64,000 nucleotides of DNA from Allobosea sp. 47.2.35 (GCF_024655635.1 NZ_JANLGI010000008.1:150835-214834); one strand, 5' to 3'; counted from the first letter of the stretch, positions 54,143 to 63,121 are shown. The notes: generated by a model from the sequence alone, not told the origin. Translations and numbers: made by a program.

Positions 54143-55756
54143 TTACTTGGCCTTCGGCTTCACCGACATCGCCAGCATGAACTGGTCGGCGCGGCCCTTG
54201 ACGTCGAGATCGGACTTGAAGGCCCAGATGCCGCTTTCGAAGTGCAGCGGGATGAAGGCGTAGTCGTCGATGACGATCTTGCCGGCTTCCTGCAGCAGCG
54301 ACGCGCGCTTGCTGTCGTCGAGCGTGGTGATGGCCTCGCGGATGATCTTGTCGAACTGGTCGTTCTTGTAGCCGCCATAGTTCGAACCGCCGATCGTCTT
54401 GGCCTCGTTCGGGGTCGGCGGCCACTGGCGCAGGAACGACGCCGCCTCGCCGGTGCCGGAGCCCCAGCCGCCGATCGCGACCGAGAATTCCTTCTTGGCG
54501 CGGCGCGGGAAGTAGATCGCGCGGGTCATCGCATCGACCTCGGCCTTGATGCCGACCTGGGTCAGGTACTGCGCGACGGCCTGGGTGATCTGGCTGTCGT
54601 TGATGTAGCGGTCGTTGGTAGTCGAGAGCGTGAGCTGGAAGCCCTTGGGATAGCCGGCTTCGGCCAGCAGCTTCTTCGCCTGCGCCGGGTCATAGGCCAG
54701 CTTCGGCGGGTTCGCCCGCGTGCCGAACATGCCGGTCGGCAGGTACTGGTAGGCCGGCTCGGCCGCACCGTCCATGATGCGCTTGACGATGGCGTCGCGG
54801 TCGATGGCGAGCGACATCGCCTGGCGGACGCGCAGGTCCTTCAGCGGGTTCTTGCCGTCCTCCGCCTTGACGAAGGGGCTCTGGTCGCGGGCGACGTCGA
54901 GCTGGAAATAGACGACTCGGGTCGAGGGCGTGATGACATGGCCGAAGCGCTTGTCGTCCTTGATCCGGCCGAGGTCGCGCGCCGCCGGGTTCTCGATCAC
55001 GTCGTAGTCGCCGGCGAGCAGGCCGGCGAGACGCGGGCCGGCATTGGTCACGGGCAGCAGGCGAACGGTCGCCCAGGGCTCGGCCTTGCCCCAATGGGTC
55101 GGGTTGCGCTCGAGCTCGATCGCGGAGCCGCGCACATAGGACTTGAGCTTGTAGGGGCCGGTGCCGACGGCAAGCGTGCCATCGTTGAAGCCGGTCACGG
55201 TCGGCCATGGACCGGTGACGCCGCAATTCTTGGCGATGTCGTAGCTGATCGGGCCGTGCTCGACGATCGAGGCCGAGAGGATGCTCAAGCCCGAAAGCAG
55301 GTTCGGCAGCAGCGGCTCGGGCTCCTTCGTGTTGATCACCAGCGTCTGGGCGTCGGGCGTCTCGACCGAGGCGAAATTGCCGGTGATGTCGGCGAAGGAA
55401 TCGGAGACCTTGGTCTCGTTCTTCAGCGTGCGGCAGAAGGTGAAGACCACGTCCTCGGCCGTGAAGGGCTTGCCGTTGGTGAACTTCACGCCGTCGCGCA
55501 GCTTGAAGGTCCAGCGGTTCTTGCCGTCGTTCTCCCAGGCGGTGGCGAGGCCGGGATGCAGCTTCTGCTGCTCGTCCTGGCGCACCAGCGAGTCGAAGAT
55601 ATGCTGGGCCAGCGCGTTGTTGGGGGTGAGGTCGTGGTAATGCGGATCGACGGCCGTCGGCTCCGAGGCCAGCGCGATGCGCAGCGTCTGCGCCGAGACG
55701 GCCGTGCCGGCAAGGCAGGCGGCCGCGAAGGCCGCGAGGAATAGGGGTTTACGCAT
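54143..55756 (-). CDS. Peptide-type ABC transporter substrate-binding protein (family 5)
   Basis: The protein has 537 residues. The signal peptide ends near AVSAQ. Family 5 features are LRIALASEPTAVDPHYHD, GLATAWENDG, WTFKLRDGVKFTNGKPFTAEDVVFTF and VRQAMSLAIDRDAIVKRIM. Ligands include di- and oligopeptides, nickel chelates, glutathione and some sugars. The RpiR-type regulator encoded divergently binds sugar phosphates in known cases, which leaves glycopeptide or sugar ligands open. Confidence 0.93.
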   Translation of the reverse strand: MRKPLFLAAFAAACLAGTAVSAQTLRIALASEPTAVDPHYHDLTPNNALAQHIFDSLVRQDEQQKLHPGLATAWENDGKNRWTFKLRDGVKFTNGKPFTAEDVVFTFCRTLKNETKVSDSFADITGNFASVETPDAQTLVINTKEPEPLLPNLLSGLSILSASIVEHGPISYDIAKNCGVTGPWPTVTGFNDGTLAVGTGPYKLKSYVRGSAIELERNPTHWGKAEPWATVRLLPVTNAGPRLAGLLAGDYDVIENPAARDLGRIKDDKRFGHVITPSTRVVYFQLDVARDQSPFVKAEDGKNPLKDLRVRQAMSLAIDRDAIVKRIMDGAAEPAYQYLPTGMFGTRANPPKLAYDPAQAKKLLAEAGYPKGFQLTLSTTNDRYINDSQITQAVAQYLTQVGIKAEVDAMTRAIYFPRRAKKEFSVAIGGWGSGTGEAASFLRQWPPTPNEAKTIGGSNYGGYKNDQFDKIIREAITTLDDSKRASLLQEAGKIVIDDYAFIPLHFESGIWAFKSDLDVKGRADQFMLAMSVKPKAK

Positions 55757-55819
55757 GATCAGGTCCGCTCCCGGTTGAAACCGCTTTTGACAGCTTTATT
55801 TTCGTCTAGTAGCAAACAT

Positions 55820-55829
55820 GAAAATTTTC
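55820..55829. promoter_or_regulatory. AT-rich palindrome between divergent dppA-like and rpiR-like genes
   Basis: GAAAATTTTC is a perfect 10-bp palindrome in the 96-nt gap shared by the two divergent genes. RpiR-family sites often contain GAAA..TTTC arms. A short length and AT content make chance occurrence possible. Confidence 0.4.
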
Positions 55830-55852
55830 GAACGTCAATCGGGTAGCCGCGC

Positions 55853-56725
55853 ATGTCACAGGGCCTGAAGCCGACGACGGATCTTTCCAATCGGATCGCC
55901 CAGATTTACCCGTCGCTGAGCAACGGCCATCGCCGCGCGGCCGATTTCGTGCTGCAGCATCCGCTCGATGTCGCGACCATGACGATCGAGGGGTTGGCCG
56001 AGGGCAGCGGCACCTCCAACGCGACGGTCACGCGCTTCGTCAGGGCGCTCGGCTACGCCAACTACAGCGAATTCCGCAGCGGGCTTTCCGCCGCCCTGAA
56101 ATTCGCTCACGACCCGGTCGATAATTTCGCCGGCGCTCGCTCCGCCGCAGGCTCGATCTTCGCGACCTTCACCGCCGCGCTCGCCGACCAGAACGCCAAT
56201 CTCCAGGCCTCTCGCGACGGGCTCGACGAAGCCTCCGTGACCAAGGCCGTCGAATTGCTGCTGAAGGCTCCACGCGTCTTCATCGCGGCCTCCGGCGCCA
56301 GCCACCACGTCGCTTCGTTCCTGGAGGACGGGCTTGCGCTCTATCTCGATGCCGATGTGATCTTCGCGTCATCTCGTACCGGCCCGGAGCGCGCCATCCG
56401 GCACATGATGTCAGCCCGCCCCGATGATCTCGTCGTCGCGATCTCCGTGCCGCGCTATTCCCGCGCCACGCTGGACCTCGCGAGTTTCGCCAAGAAGCGC
56501 GGCGCCTCGCTGCTGGCCCTGACCGACAGCCCGACCTCGCCGCTCGCTCCGGTCGCCGACGTCACGCTCTTCGCCCCGGCCCGCAGCCGCCTGCTGCCGA
56601 ACTCACCGACCGCGGTTTTCGCCCTGGCCGATGCGCTCATAGCCGCCGTCGCGCGCGAGCGGCCGGATGCAGTCGAGGCCCTGAAGGAACTCAGCGAAAG
56701 CCTGCTCTGGACCTTCCACCAGTAG
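55853..56725 (+). CDS. MurR/RpiR-family transcriptional regulator
   Basis: The protein has 290 residues. An N-terminal helix-turn-helix of the RpiR type (MTIEGLAEGSGTSNATVTRFVRALGYANYSEFRSGL) is followed by a C-terminal SIS domain (VFIAASGASHHVASFLEDGLALYLDADVIFAS, split by loops). SIS domains of this family bind phosphosugars. It is divergent from the peptide-type importer and is presumably its regulator. Confidence 0.92.
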   Translation: MSQGLKPTTDLSNRIAQIYPSLSNGHRRAADFVLQHPLDVATMTIEGLAEGSGTSNATVTRFVRALGYANYSEFRSGLSAALKFAHDPVDNFAGARSAAGSIFATFTAALADQNANLQASRDGLDEASVTKAVELLLKAPRVFIAASGASHHVASFLEDGLALYLDADVIFASSRTGPERAIRHMMSARPDDLVVAISVPRYSRATLDLASFAKKRGASLLALTDSPTSPLAPVADVTLFAPARSRLLPNSPTAVFALADALIAAVARERPDAVEALKELSESLLWTFHQ

Positions 56726-56740
56726 CCGGCGTTACCGGGA

Positions 56741-57727
56741 TCAATCCGTGTCGGGCGGGCTGTCCGCATGCTCCAGCATCTGCCGCCAGCCGGCATGCAG
56801 CACGGAAGGGTCCTCGCGATCGACGCCGTAGGTGTTGAGCACATGCTGGAGATCGTTCATCCGCGCGATCAGCCCCGGCCCCTGCCGCAGCCCGACGAGG
56901 ATCATCAGCACCTCGATCGCGATCAGCTGGACGACATAGGCGTCGGTGCCGACCAGCATGGTCGCGTCGCGCGGCACGTCCATCGGCACCACGATATGGC
57001 CGAGTTCGGCAAGCGGCGTCCCGGTCTGCGTCAGCACGATCACGGTCGCACCCCGCTCGCGCCCGACCTCGACGGCGCGCAAGAGCGCCGGCATCCGCCC
57101 GACGAAGGAGATCGCGACCAGCACATCGGCCGAGGTCAGCGTCGCGGCCGCGACCAGCTGGAAATGCGCGTCCGAAAAGGCGTTCGCGGTCAGCCCCAGG
57201 CGGAAGAGCCGCGCCTGCAGGTCCTGCGCCAGGAAATGCGAGGTCGCGCCGGTACCGAGGCAGTCGATCCGCCGCGCCCGCTTGATCGCCGCCGCCGCCC
57301 GGTCGAGCTCGGCCGGGTCGAGCCGGCGCTGCCATTCGGCGATGACGGTGGTCACGCTGCCGGTGACGTTGCGCACGACATCGGCAGCAGTCTCGCCGAC
57401 ATGCACCGAGCGATGCAGGAACGGCGCGCCCAGCGCCAGCGCGCCGGCGAGCTTCAGCTTGAGATCCTTGAGACCCTCGCAGCCCGCGGCGCGGGCGAAG
57501 CGCACGATGGTCGGTGCGCTGACGCCGGCCCTAGCCGCGATATCCTCGACATTCGCCTTCACCGCCCAGTCGGGATCGTCGAGGATCAGCCGGCCGACGC
57601 GGCGCTGGCTCTCGGACATCGTCTCGATGCCGGCCCGGATGGCGCTGAGGATATCGGACGCGCCGACCGCATCTTCGCCCCCGGCAAACCGGCCGGGAAT
57701 GTCGGAGGCTTCGGTTCCGCGCGTCAT
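56741..57727 (-). CDS. MurR/RpiR-family transcriptional regulator
   Basis: The protein has 328 residues from the ATG at 57725-57727 (GAGGG upstream). The helix-turn-helix reads VEDIAARAGVSAPTIVRFARAAGCEGLKDLKLKLA over about residues 65-100. The SIS domain includes RIDCLGTGATSHFLAQDLQARL and DVLVAISFVGRMPALLRAVE. It is convergent with the other RpiR-type gene and in line upstream-to-downstream with the second peptide-type importer, so it is likely co-transcribed with or controls that importer. Confidence 0.9.
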   Translation of the reverse strand: MTRGTEASDIPGRFAGGEDAVGASDILSAIRAGIETMSESQRRVGRLILDDPDWAVKANVEDIAARAGVSAPTIVRFARAAGCEGLKDLKLKLAGALALGAPFLHRSVHVGETAADVVRNVTGSVTTVIAEWQRRLDPAELDRAAAAIKRARRIDCLGTGATSHFLAQDLQARLFRLGLTANAFSDAHFQLVAAATLTSADVLVAISFVGRMPALLRAVEVGRERGATVIVLTQTGTPLAELGHIVVPMDVPRDATMLVGTDAYVVQLIAIEVLMILVGLRQGPGLIARMNDLQHVLNTYGVDREDPSVLHAGWRQMLEHADSPPDTD

Positions 57728-57805
57728 GCCGCAAGCCCTCGGTTGGAAACGATCATGCAGACCGGCCACAGCCGGCCTGCGGGGAATGCCTTGGCCGTGC
57801 GGCCA

Positions 57806-58651
57806 TCACAGCGCCTTTCTGAGGCGCGGGTCCAGCATGTCGCGCAGGCCATCACCGACAATCTGCAAGGACAGGGCCACGAACACGATGGCCAGCCCCG
57901 GGAAGGCGACGAGCCAGAACGCGTCATCCGCGAATTGCTGACCGGAGGCGATCATCGTGCCCCAGGTCGGCACCTCCGGCGGCACGCCCGCGCCGAGGAA
58001 GGAGAGCCCGGCCTCGGCCAGCACCGCATAGGCGAAGATGAAGGTCGCCTGCACCAGCACCGGCGAAGCGATATTGGGCAGGAGATGAATCGACAGGATG
58101 CGCGCGGTCGAGGCGCCGATCGAGCGGGCCGATTCGACGAAGGGCATCTCGCGCACCACCAGCGTCGAGGCGCGGATGACGCGGACGACGCGCGGCGTAT
58201 AGACGATCGACAAGGCCAGCACGACATTGCCGGCCGAGGCGCCGAGCACGGCGACGAGGAAGATCGCCAGCAGGATGTCCGGCAGCGACATCAGCGCATC
58301 GACCAGCCGCATGATCGGGCCGTCGAGGCGCTTGAAATAGCCGGCAAGCAATCCGAGCGCCGCGCCCAGCGTGATCGAGATCACCACGACCGAAAAACCG
58401 ATGCCGAGCGAGGCGCGCGCGCCCCAGACGACCCGCGAGAAGATGTCGCGACCGAGCTCGTCGGTGCCGAACCAGTTGACCTCGCTCGGCGGGCGCAGGC
58501 GCCGGACCACGCGCATCGCGCCGGGGTCGAAGGGCGAGAGCCAGGGCGCGAATATGGCGAGCACGAAGGCGATCAGCAGCACGAGCGCGGCGACGAGCAC
58601 CAGCTTGCGCCGGAACAGGCTACGGCAGAAGGCGAGGACAGGTGAGTTCAT
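57806..58651 (-). CDS. Peptide-type ABC transporter permease (DppC/GsiD-like), second system
   Basis: The protein has 281 residues. The leader and first helix (LVLVAALVLLIAFVLAIFAPWL) precede the conserved FGTDELGRDIFSRVVWGAR and the ATPase-contact loop ESARSIGASTARILSIHLLPN. The C-terminal segment GDGLRDMLDPRLRKAL is the standard DppC end. It lies 10 nt after the DppB-like gene. No ATPase genes follow. Confidence 0.92.
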   Translation of the reverse strand: MNSPVLAFCRSLFRRKLVLVAALVLLIAFVLAIFAPWLSPFDPGAMRVVRRLRPPSEVNWFGTDELGRDIFSRVVWGARASLGIGFSVVVISITLGAALGLLAGYFKRLDGPIMRLVDALMSLPDILLAIFLVAVLGASAGNVVLALSIVYTPRVVRVIRASTLVVREMPFVESARSIGASTARILSIHLLPNIASPVLVQATFIFAYAVLAEAGLSFLGAGVPPEVPTWGTMIASGQQFADDAFWLVAFPGLAIVFVALSLQIVGDGLRDMLDPRLRKAL

Positions 58652-58661
58652 TGTCGCCTCC

Positions 58662-59603
58662 TCAGTAACGGACGCGCGGATCGACCAGCGTATAGATCAG
58701 GTCGATGAGGAGATTGATCAGGACATAGATCGCGGCGACCGCGAGCAGCGCGCCCTGGATCACCGGATAGTCGCGCCGCAGCACGGCGGAGACCACGAGG
58801 TTGCCGACGCCCGGCAGGCCGAACACGGTCTCGGTGACGATCGCGCCGCCGATCAGCAGCGCCAGCGTCAGGCCGAGCACGGTGATGACCGGCACGAGGA
58901 TGTTGCGGAAGGCATGTTCCAGCAGCACGCGCCGCTCGGACAGGCCCTTGGCCCGCGCCGTGCGCAGGAAATCGGCGCTGAGGATGTCGAGCATGCTGGC
59001 GCGGGTGAAGCGCGTGATCAGCGCCGAATTGACCACGCCGAGCACCGCGGAGGGCAGCAGCAGGTGCTGGAGCCGCTCAGTGAGGCTGGCCTCAGGCGAG
59101 CCGTAGCCCGCGACCGGGAACCAGCCGAGCTTGACCGCGAAGAGCTGGATGAAGATCAGCCCGAGCCAGAAGCTCGGGATATTCGCGGCGAGCATCGCAA
59201 GCCCGCTGACCGCCTGGTCGACCGGGCGTCCGCGCCAGACCGCCGAGGCGATGCCGGCCGGCACGCCGATCGCGGCCGCGATCGCGAGCGAGAACATCGC
59301 CAGGAAGAAGGTCGGCTCCGCGCGTTCGAGCAAGGCCTGCGTCACCGGCCGTTGCAGGAAGATCGAATGGCCGAGATTGCCGCTCGCGACCTCCTTCAGC
59401 CAGAGCACGAACTGCACCACCAGCGGCTTGTCGAACCCATAGGCGGCACGCAGCTTGGCGATGTCCTCGGCCGTGGCCTGGTCGCCGAGCATCAGCGCGG
59501 CCGGATCGCCGGGGGCCAGCCGCGTCAGGAAGAAGACCAGTGCGGCGACGATGAAAAGCACGAGCAGCAGGCCGGCGAACCGGCGTCCGAGATGCACAAG
59601 CAT
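58662..59603 (-). CDS. Peptide-type ABC transporter permease (DppB/GsiC-like), second system
   Basis: The protein has 313 residues. It begins with the DppB-type first helix (FAGLLLVLFIVAALVFFLTRLAPGDPA) and has FLRTARAKGLSERRVLLEHAFRN and TETVFGLPGVGNLV. The C-terminus ends LIYTLVDPRVRY. It is preceded by a 104-nt gap containing two stem-loops after the binding-protein gene. Confidence 0.92.
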   Translation of the reverse strand: MLVHLGRRFAGLLLVLFIVAALVFFLTRLAPGDPAALMLGDQATAEDIAKLRAAYGFDKPLVVQFVLWLKEVASGNLGHSIFLQRPVTQALLERAEPTFFLAMFSLAIAAAIGVPAGIASAVWRGRPVDQAVSGLAMLAANIPSFWLGLIFIQLFAVKLGWFPVAGYGSPEASLTERLQHLLLPSAVLGVVNSALITRFTRASMLDILSADFLRTARAKGLSERRVLLEHAFRNILVPVITVLGLTLALLIGGAIVTETVFGLPGVGNLVVSAVLRRDYPVIQGALLAVAAIYVLINLLIDLIYTLVDPRVRY

Positions 59604-59651
59604 CGGATACGCTCCGTTGGCTGGAGGCAGGCGTTTCGGGAAATGGAGAAA

Positions 59652-59673
59652 CGGCGCGGTCGAGACCGCGCCG
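59652..59673 (-). terminator. Stem-loop between second binding-protein and permease genes
   Basis: CGGCGCGGTC (59652-59661) and GACCGCGCCG (59664-59673) form a perfect 10-bp GC stem around two bases. On the minus strand TTTCTCC follows. A second perfect palindrome (GTGATCCC/GGGATCAC, 59694-59711) overlaps the binding-protein stop codon. Together they should attenuate read-through to the permeases. Confidence 0.6.
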
Positions 59674-59707
59674 GGGAGGCGTCAGATGGAACTGTGATCC
59701 CTCGGGA

Positions 59708-61273
59708 TCACTTGCTCAGTTCGACGTTCCAGAAGGACGGCCACGGCATGGCGGCAAAGCCCTTCATCTTGGCCGAGGCGCCGGAGAGCGCGGCGAAGTT
59801 GCCGGCGCGGATATAGGGAACCTCGTCATAGACGACCTGCTGGACCTTGGCCCAGAGCGCGCCGCGCCTGGCCGGATCGGGCTCGGCGTTGAAGGTGCTG
59901 AGCGCCGCTTCCTTGGCCGGGCTGGACCACCAGCCGGGCGCGCCTTCGCCGAGCTGCGGCGGCGAGAGCATCGGCTCCGGCAGGAAGGCCGAGTGGGTAA
60001 TGTAGATGTCCCAGAGCGCGGCATCGCCGCGGCGCTGGATCAGCGTCGCCCAGTCGACGACGTCGAGCTGCACCTTGAAGCCCGCCGCCTTCATCTGCTC
60101 GGCCATGACCAGCGCCATGCGGTGATGGAAGTCGTACTGCTTGGAGTTCAGGATGCGGATCGGCGTGCCGTCATACTTGGCCTCGGCGAGCAGCTTCTTG
60201 GCCCCGGCGGCATCGGCCTTGCTGTACTTGTCCTTGCCGGCTTCCGAGAAGAAGGGCGAGCCCTTCGGGAAATGCTCGGGCGCCAGCGCGAAGAACTTCG
60301 GATCGCCGAAGCCGGCCATCAGCACCTCTTCGAGGTCGAGCGCCATCTGGAAGGCCTGGCGGACCTTCACATCGGCCATCGGCCCCTGCTTGGTGTTGGT
60401 CGGGAAATAGGGGAAGCCGAAGGGCATGGTCAGGACGGCGCGGGCAGCGCTGGCGCCGGACAGCTTCTTGAAGGCCTCGACCGGCAGCTGGTCCGAGAAC
60501 TGGTACTGGCCGGCGATCACGCCCTCGACGCGGGTATTGGCGTTCGGCACCGGGATGAAGCGCAATTCGTCGATCCTGGCTTCGCGCTTGCCGGCATAGC
60601 CGGAGGCCGGCTCGCTGCGCGAGGCGTAGGTATCATGCTTGACGAGGACGACGAACTGGTCGGGCCTGCGCTCGCGGAACTTGTAGGGACCGGTGCCGAC
60701 GAATTCGACCAGCGGATTGGTGATCGATTCCTTCGCCATGATCGCGGCGAAGCCGGACGGCAGGGCGAGATGCGCCAGCAGCGCCGGCTCGACCTTGCTG
60801 AGCACGATCTCGACGCTCGACGGACCCTTGGCGCTCAGGCTGGCGACGCTCTTGGCGAGCCCCTTGCCGCGCGGCGTCATCTCCAGCCAGCGCTTCAGCG
60901 AGGCGACCACGTCCTCGGCATCGAGCTCGCGGCCGTTATGGAGTTTCACGCCCTTGCGCAATTCGATCGCATAAGTCTTGCCGTCGGCCGAGACGGTCGG
61001 CTGGGCCGCCGCCAGCATCGGCTGGATCGCCCAGTTGGCGTCGAAGGTGAACAGCGGCTCGTAGACATGCTGCATGATCGTGCCGACGAGATCGGCGGTC
61101 GAGGCCATCGGGTCGAGCGACTGCGGCTCGCCCACCATGGCGAGGTTCGCGCTCGAAACGCCCTGCGCCAGGGCGGCCACTGGAGCAAGCATCGTCGAGG
61201 CCGCGAGGCCGGCGGCGAGACCGCCGAGGCCACGGCGCGTCAGGCCGGCACGAGACAGGAAATCGTTCTGCAT
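59708..61273 (-). CDS. Peptide-type ABC transporter substrate-binding protein (family 5), second system
   Basis: The protein has 521 residues from ATG 61271-61273, with GGGGAG five bases upstream. The N-terminus has a twin-arginine-like motif (TRRGLGG) before a hydrophobic stretch ending VAALAQG, so Tat export is possible. Family 5 features are LAMVGEPQSLDPMAS, YAIELRKGVKLHNGRELDAEDVVASLKRWLE and VRQAFQMALDLEEVL. It should feed the two permeases downstream. Ligand class is as open as for the first system. Confidence 0.92.
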   Translation of the reverse strand: MQNDFLSRAGLTRRGLGGLAAGLAASTMLAPVAALAQGVSSANLAMVGEPQSLDPMASTADLVGTIMQHVYEPLFTFDANWAIQPMLAAAQPTVSADGKTYAIELRKGVKLHNGRELDAEDVVASLKRWLEMTPRGKGLAKSVASLSAKGPSSVEIVLSKVEPALLAHLALPSGFAAIMAKESITNPLVEFVGTGPYKFRERRPDQFVVLVKHDTYASRSEPASGYAGKREARIDELRFIPVPNANTRVEGVIAGQYQFSDQLPVEAFKKLSGASAARAVLTMPFGFPYFPTNTKQGPMADVKVRQAFQMALDLEEVLMAGFGDPKFFALAPEHFPKGSPFFSEAGKDKYSKADAAGAKKLLAEAKYDGTPIRILNSKQYDFHHRMALVMAEQMKAAGFKVQLDVVDWATLIQRRGDAALWDIYITHSAFLPEPMLSPPQLGEGAPGWWSSPAKEAALSTFNAEPDPARRGALWAKVQQVVYDEVPYIRAGNFAALSGASAKMKGFAAMPWPSFWNVELSK

Positions 61274-61517
61274 GATCACTCCCCGTAGAAGCCGCTATTT
61301 GCGGCGTTATGAAATTTTATTACGGATCATTTACTGCAGCGGCCGTCGAAAGGCAATCGAGATTCACCAAAAAGCTCGCCATTGGCGCAAAACCACCCGA
61401 TAGCGCCCAAAATCGGCGCGGAGCGTCGAGGTCAAGTATGTAATTTAATTGCCAAAACAGGTCAGCCAAGCAGGGGCCACGCCACGGATCGGGAAATTTC
61501 GGCTTAACGGGGCCTGC

Positions 61518-62405
61518 TCAGGCCGCGCCGATGCGCGCCGCGGCAAAGCGTTCGCGCAGCCAGCGCGCCGCCGGTCCGCAGGGGCGCTGCTTGTGCCAGA
61601 CCATCTCCAGCGCCACGGGCAGGTCGAAATCGTCGAACTGGAGATCGGGCGTGACGAGATCGGCCGTCACCGGCGAGTTCGCGATGACATAGCTGGAGAC
61701 GAAGGCCCAGCCGATGCCCTGCTTGACCAGCTGCAGGATCACCCAGTGGCTCTCGACCCACCAGACCTCGGCAGCCACCCTCAGGCGCTGCTTCTCCGGC
61801 CCGTCGCCGCGCGCGGCGACGAGGATCTGGCGATGCCGCTTCAGCTCCTCCCAGTCGACGCGCGTGCCGGCGAGCGGGTGGTCCTTGCCGCAAACGAGCT
61901 TGATCGGCACCCAGCCGACCGTCTGGAAGCCGAGCTCCGGCGGCAGCACCCCCTGGCGCCACATCACGCCGATATCGGCCTGCCCTGCCAGCACGAGCTG
62001 GCTGACATCCTCCATCAGCGGAAACAGCAGCTCCAGCTCGACATGCGGGAAATGCCGCGCGAAATCGGCGAAGAGCGCGCCGAGCAGATGCTCGGGATAG
62101 AGCTCGTCGATGGCGACGACGAGCCGCGTCTCGACATGGCTCTCGAAGCTGCTGGCGACGCCGATCAGATGCGCGCGCCGGTCCAGGACCACCTTCGCCT
62201 CGCGCAGCAGGCGCTCGCCCGCCGCCGTCAGAACGGGATTGCGTCCCGCCCGGCTGAACAGCACGACGCCGAGATCCTCCTCCAGATTGGCGACCTGCGT
62301 GCTCACCGCCGACTGCGCCTTGCGCAGCACCCGCCCCGCCGCCGAGAAGGAGCCATGCTCAGCCGCCGCGACGAAGGCCTCCAATTGCTCGAACGAGAGA
62401 TTCAT
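61518..62405 (-). CDS. LysR-family transcriptional regulator
   Basis: The protein has 295 residues. The helix-turn-helix is NLSFEQLEAFVAAAEHGSFSAAGRVLRKAQSAVSTQVANLEEDLG (residues 2-46, in pieces). A LysR effector domain follows. It is divergent from the PACE transporter gene with a 93-nt shared gap. In Acinetobacter the PACE gene aceI is likewise controlled by the LysR protein AceR, which makes this the likely regulator here. Confidence 0.92.
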   Translation of the reverse strand: MNLSFEQLEAFVAAAEHGSFSAAGRVLRKAQSAVSTQVANLEEDLGVVLFSRAGRNPVLTAAGERLLREAKVVLDRRAHLIGVASSFESHVETRLVVAIDELYPEHLLGALFADFARHFPHVELELLFPLMEDVSQLVLAGQADIGVMWRQGVLPPELGFQTVGWVPIKLVCGKDHPLAGTRVDWEELKRHRQILVAARGDGPEKQRLRVAAEVWWVESHWVILQLVKQGIGWAFVSSYVIANSPVTADLVTPDLQFDDFDLPVALEMVWHKQRPCGPAARWLRERFAAARIGAA

Positions 62406-62406
62406 C

Positions 62407-62423
62407 TATCTGATATCCAGATA
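62407..62423. promoter_or_regulatory. LysR-box candidate next to the regulator start
   Basis: TATCTG-ATATC-CAGATA is a perfect 6-bp inverted repeat with 5-nt spacer and fits the T-N11-A rule. It lies directly upstream of the LysR start codon, the usual autoregulatory position. Confidence 0.55.
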
Positions 62424-62498
62424 TAATCTAACTTGAGATCGTCAGGTTTAGCGATAGAAGGCACCGCGTCAACGAGAACAGAACGATAGGTGTCTTAG

Positions 62499-62939
62499 AT
62501 GTCCATGCGCTCCTTCCCCGATCGGGTTCGCCATACGGTGATGTTCGAGATCATCGGGCTGGCGCTGGTGATCCCCGGCGGCGCCATGCTCTTCAACCTG
62601 CCGGCGACGCATATGGGCGTGATCGGCGTCGGCTCGGCCACCGTCGCGACGCTCTGGAACTTCGTCTACAATCTCGGCTTCGACCACGCGATGCTTCGCT
62701 TCACCGGCCATACCCGCAAGAGCCTGCGGCTGCGCGTGCTGCATGCGCTGCTGTTCGAAGGCGGGTTGCTGGTCCTGCTGCTGCCGCCGATGGCCTGGTA
62801 TCTCGGCATGGGCCTGTGGGAGACCCTCGTGATGGACCTCGCCATCGTGGTTTTCTACGTGGTCTACGCCTTCCTCTTCAATCTCGCCTATGACCGGGCC
62901 TTCCCCGTCCCGGCGCAGCCGCGGCTGGCCGTCGCCTGA
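62499..62939 (+). CDS. PACE-family multidrug/biocide efflux transporter
   Basis: The protein has 146 residues, with AGG eight bases before the ATG. Two bacterial-transmembrane-pair repeats give four helices: RVRHTVMFEIIGLALVIP and LWNFVYNLGFDHAMLRF in the first, RVLHALLFEGGLLVLLLPPMAWYLG and YAFLFNLAYDRAFPV in the second. The Glu in FEIIG corresponds to the conserved membrane acid (Glu15 of AceI) used in proton-coupled export. Family members export chlorhexidine and short diamines such as cadaverine and putrescine. Confidence 0.93.
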   Translation: MSMRSFPDRVRHTVMFEIIGLALVIPGGAMLFNLPATHMGVIGVGSATVATLWNFVYNLGFDHAMLRFTGHTRKSLRLRVLHALLFEGGLLVLLLPPMAWYLGMGLWETLVMDLAIVVFYVVYAFLFNLAYDRAFPVPAQPRLAVA

Positions 62940-63023
62940 GCCTTCCGGCCGCCTGATGCCGCCGCATCGCTTAGACCCTCCCAGCCTGCCGGCGATCTGT
63001 GCTACGGCAGCCATGGACATTCG

Positions 63024-63048
63024 CGGGCGATCGTATTCTGATCGCCCG
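63024..63048. other. Stem-loop in the leader of the CoA-transferase operon
   Basis: CGGGCGATC (63024-63032) and GATCGCCCG (63040-63048) form a perfect 9-bp stem with a 7-nt loop in the 182-nt gap between the PACE gene and the CoA-transferase genes. No T-run follows on either strand. It may terminate the PACE transcript or sit in the 5' leader of the next operon. Confidence 0.45.
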
Positions 63049-63121
63049 GAACCTCCGGGGCGGCCTGCCCGTCCCGGCGCGAATGCATGTCGCGGCAGCA
63101 GGCCGCGCCCTGGGAGGAACG

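Noticed and set aside
53813..55744. Plus-strand open frame of 643 codons opposite the first peptide importer
   Set aside because: It covers parts of two convincing transporter genes in antisense and has a His/Arg/Gly-biased composition with no recognisable domain.
56768..58645. Plus-strand open frame of 625 codons opposite an RpiR gene and a DppC gene
   Set aside because: Antisense artefact: the opposite strand encodes complete family motifs, while this product is low-complexity and charge-biased.
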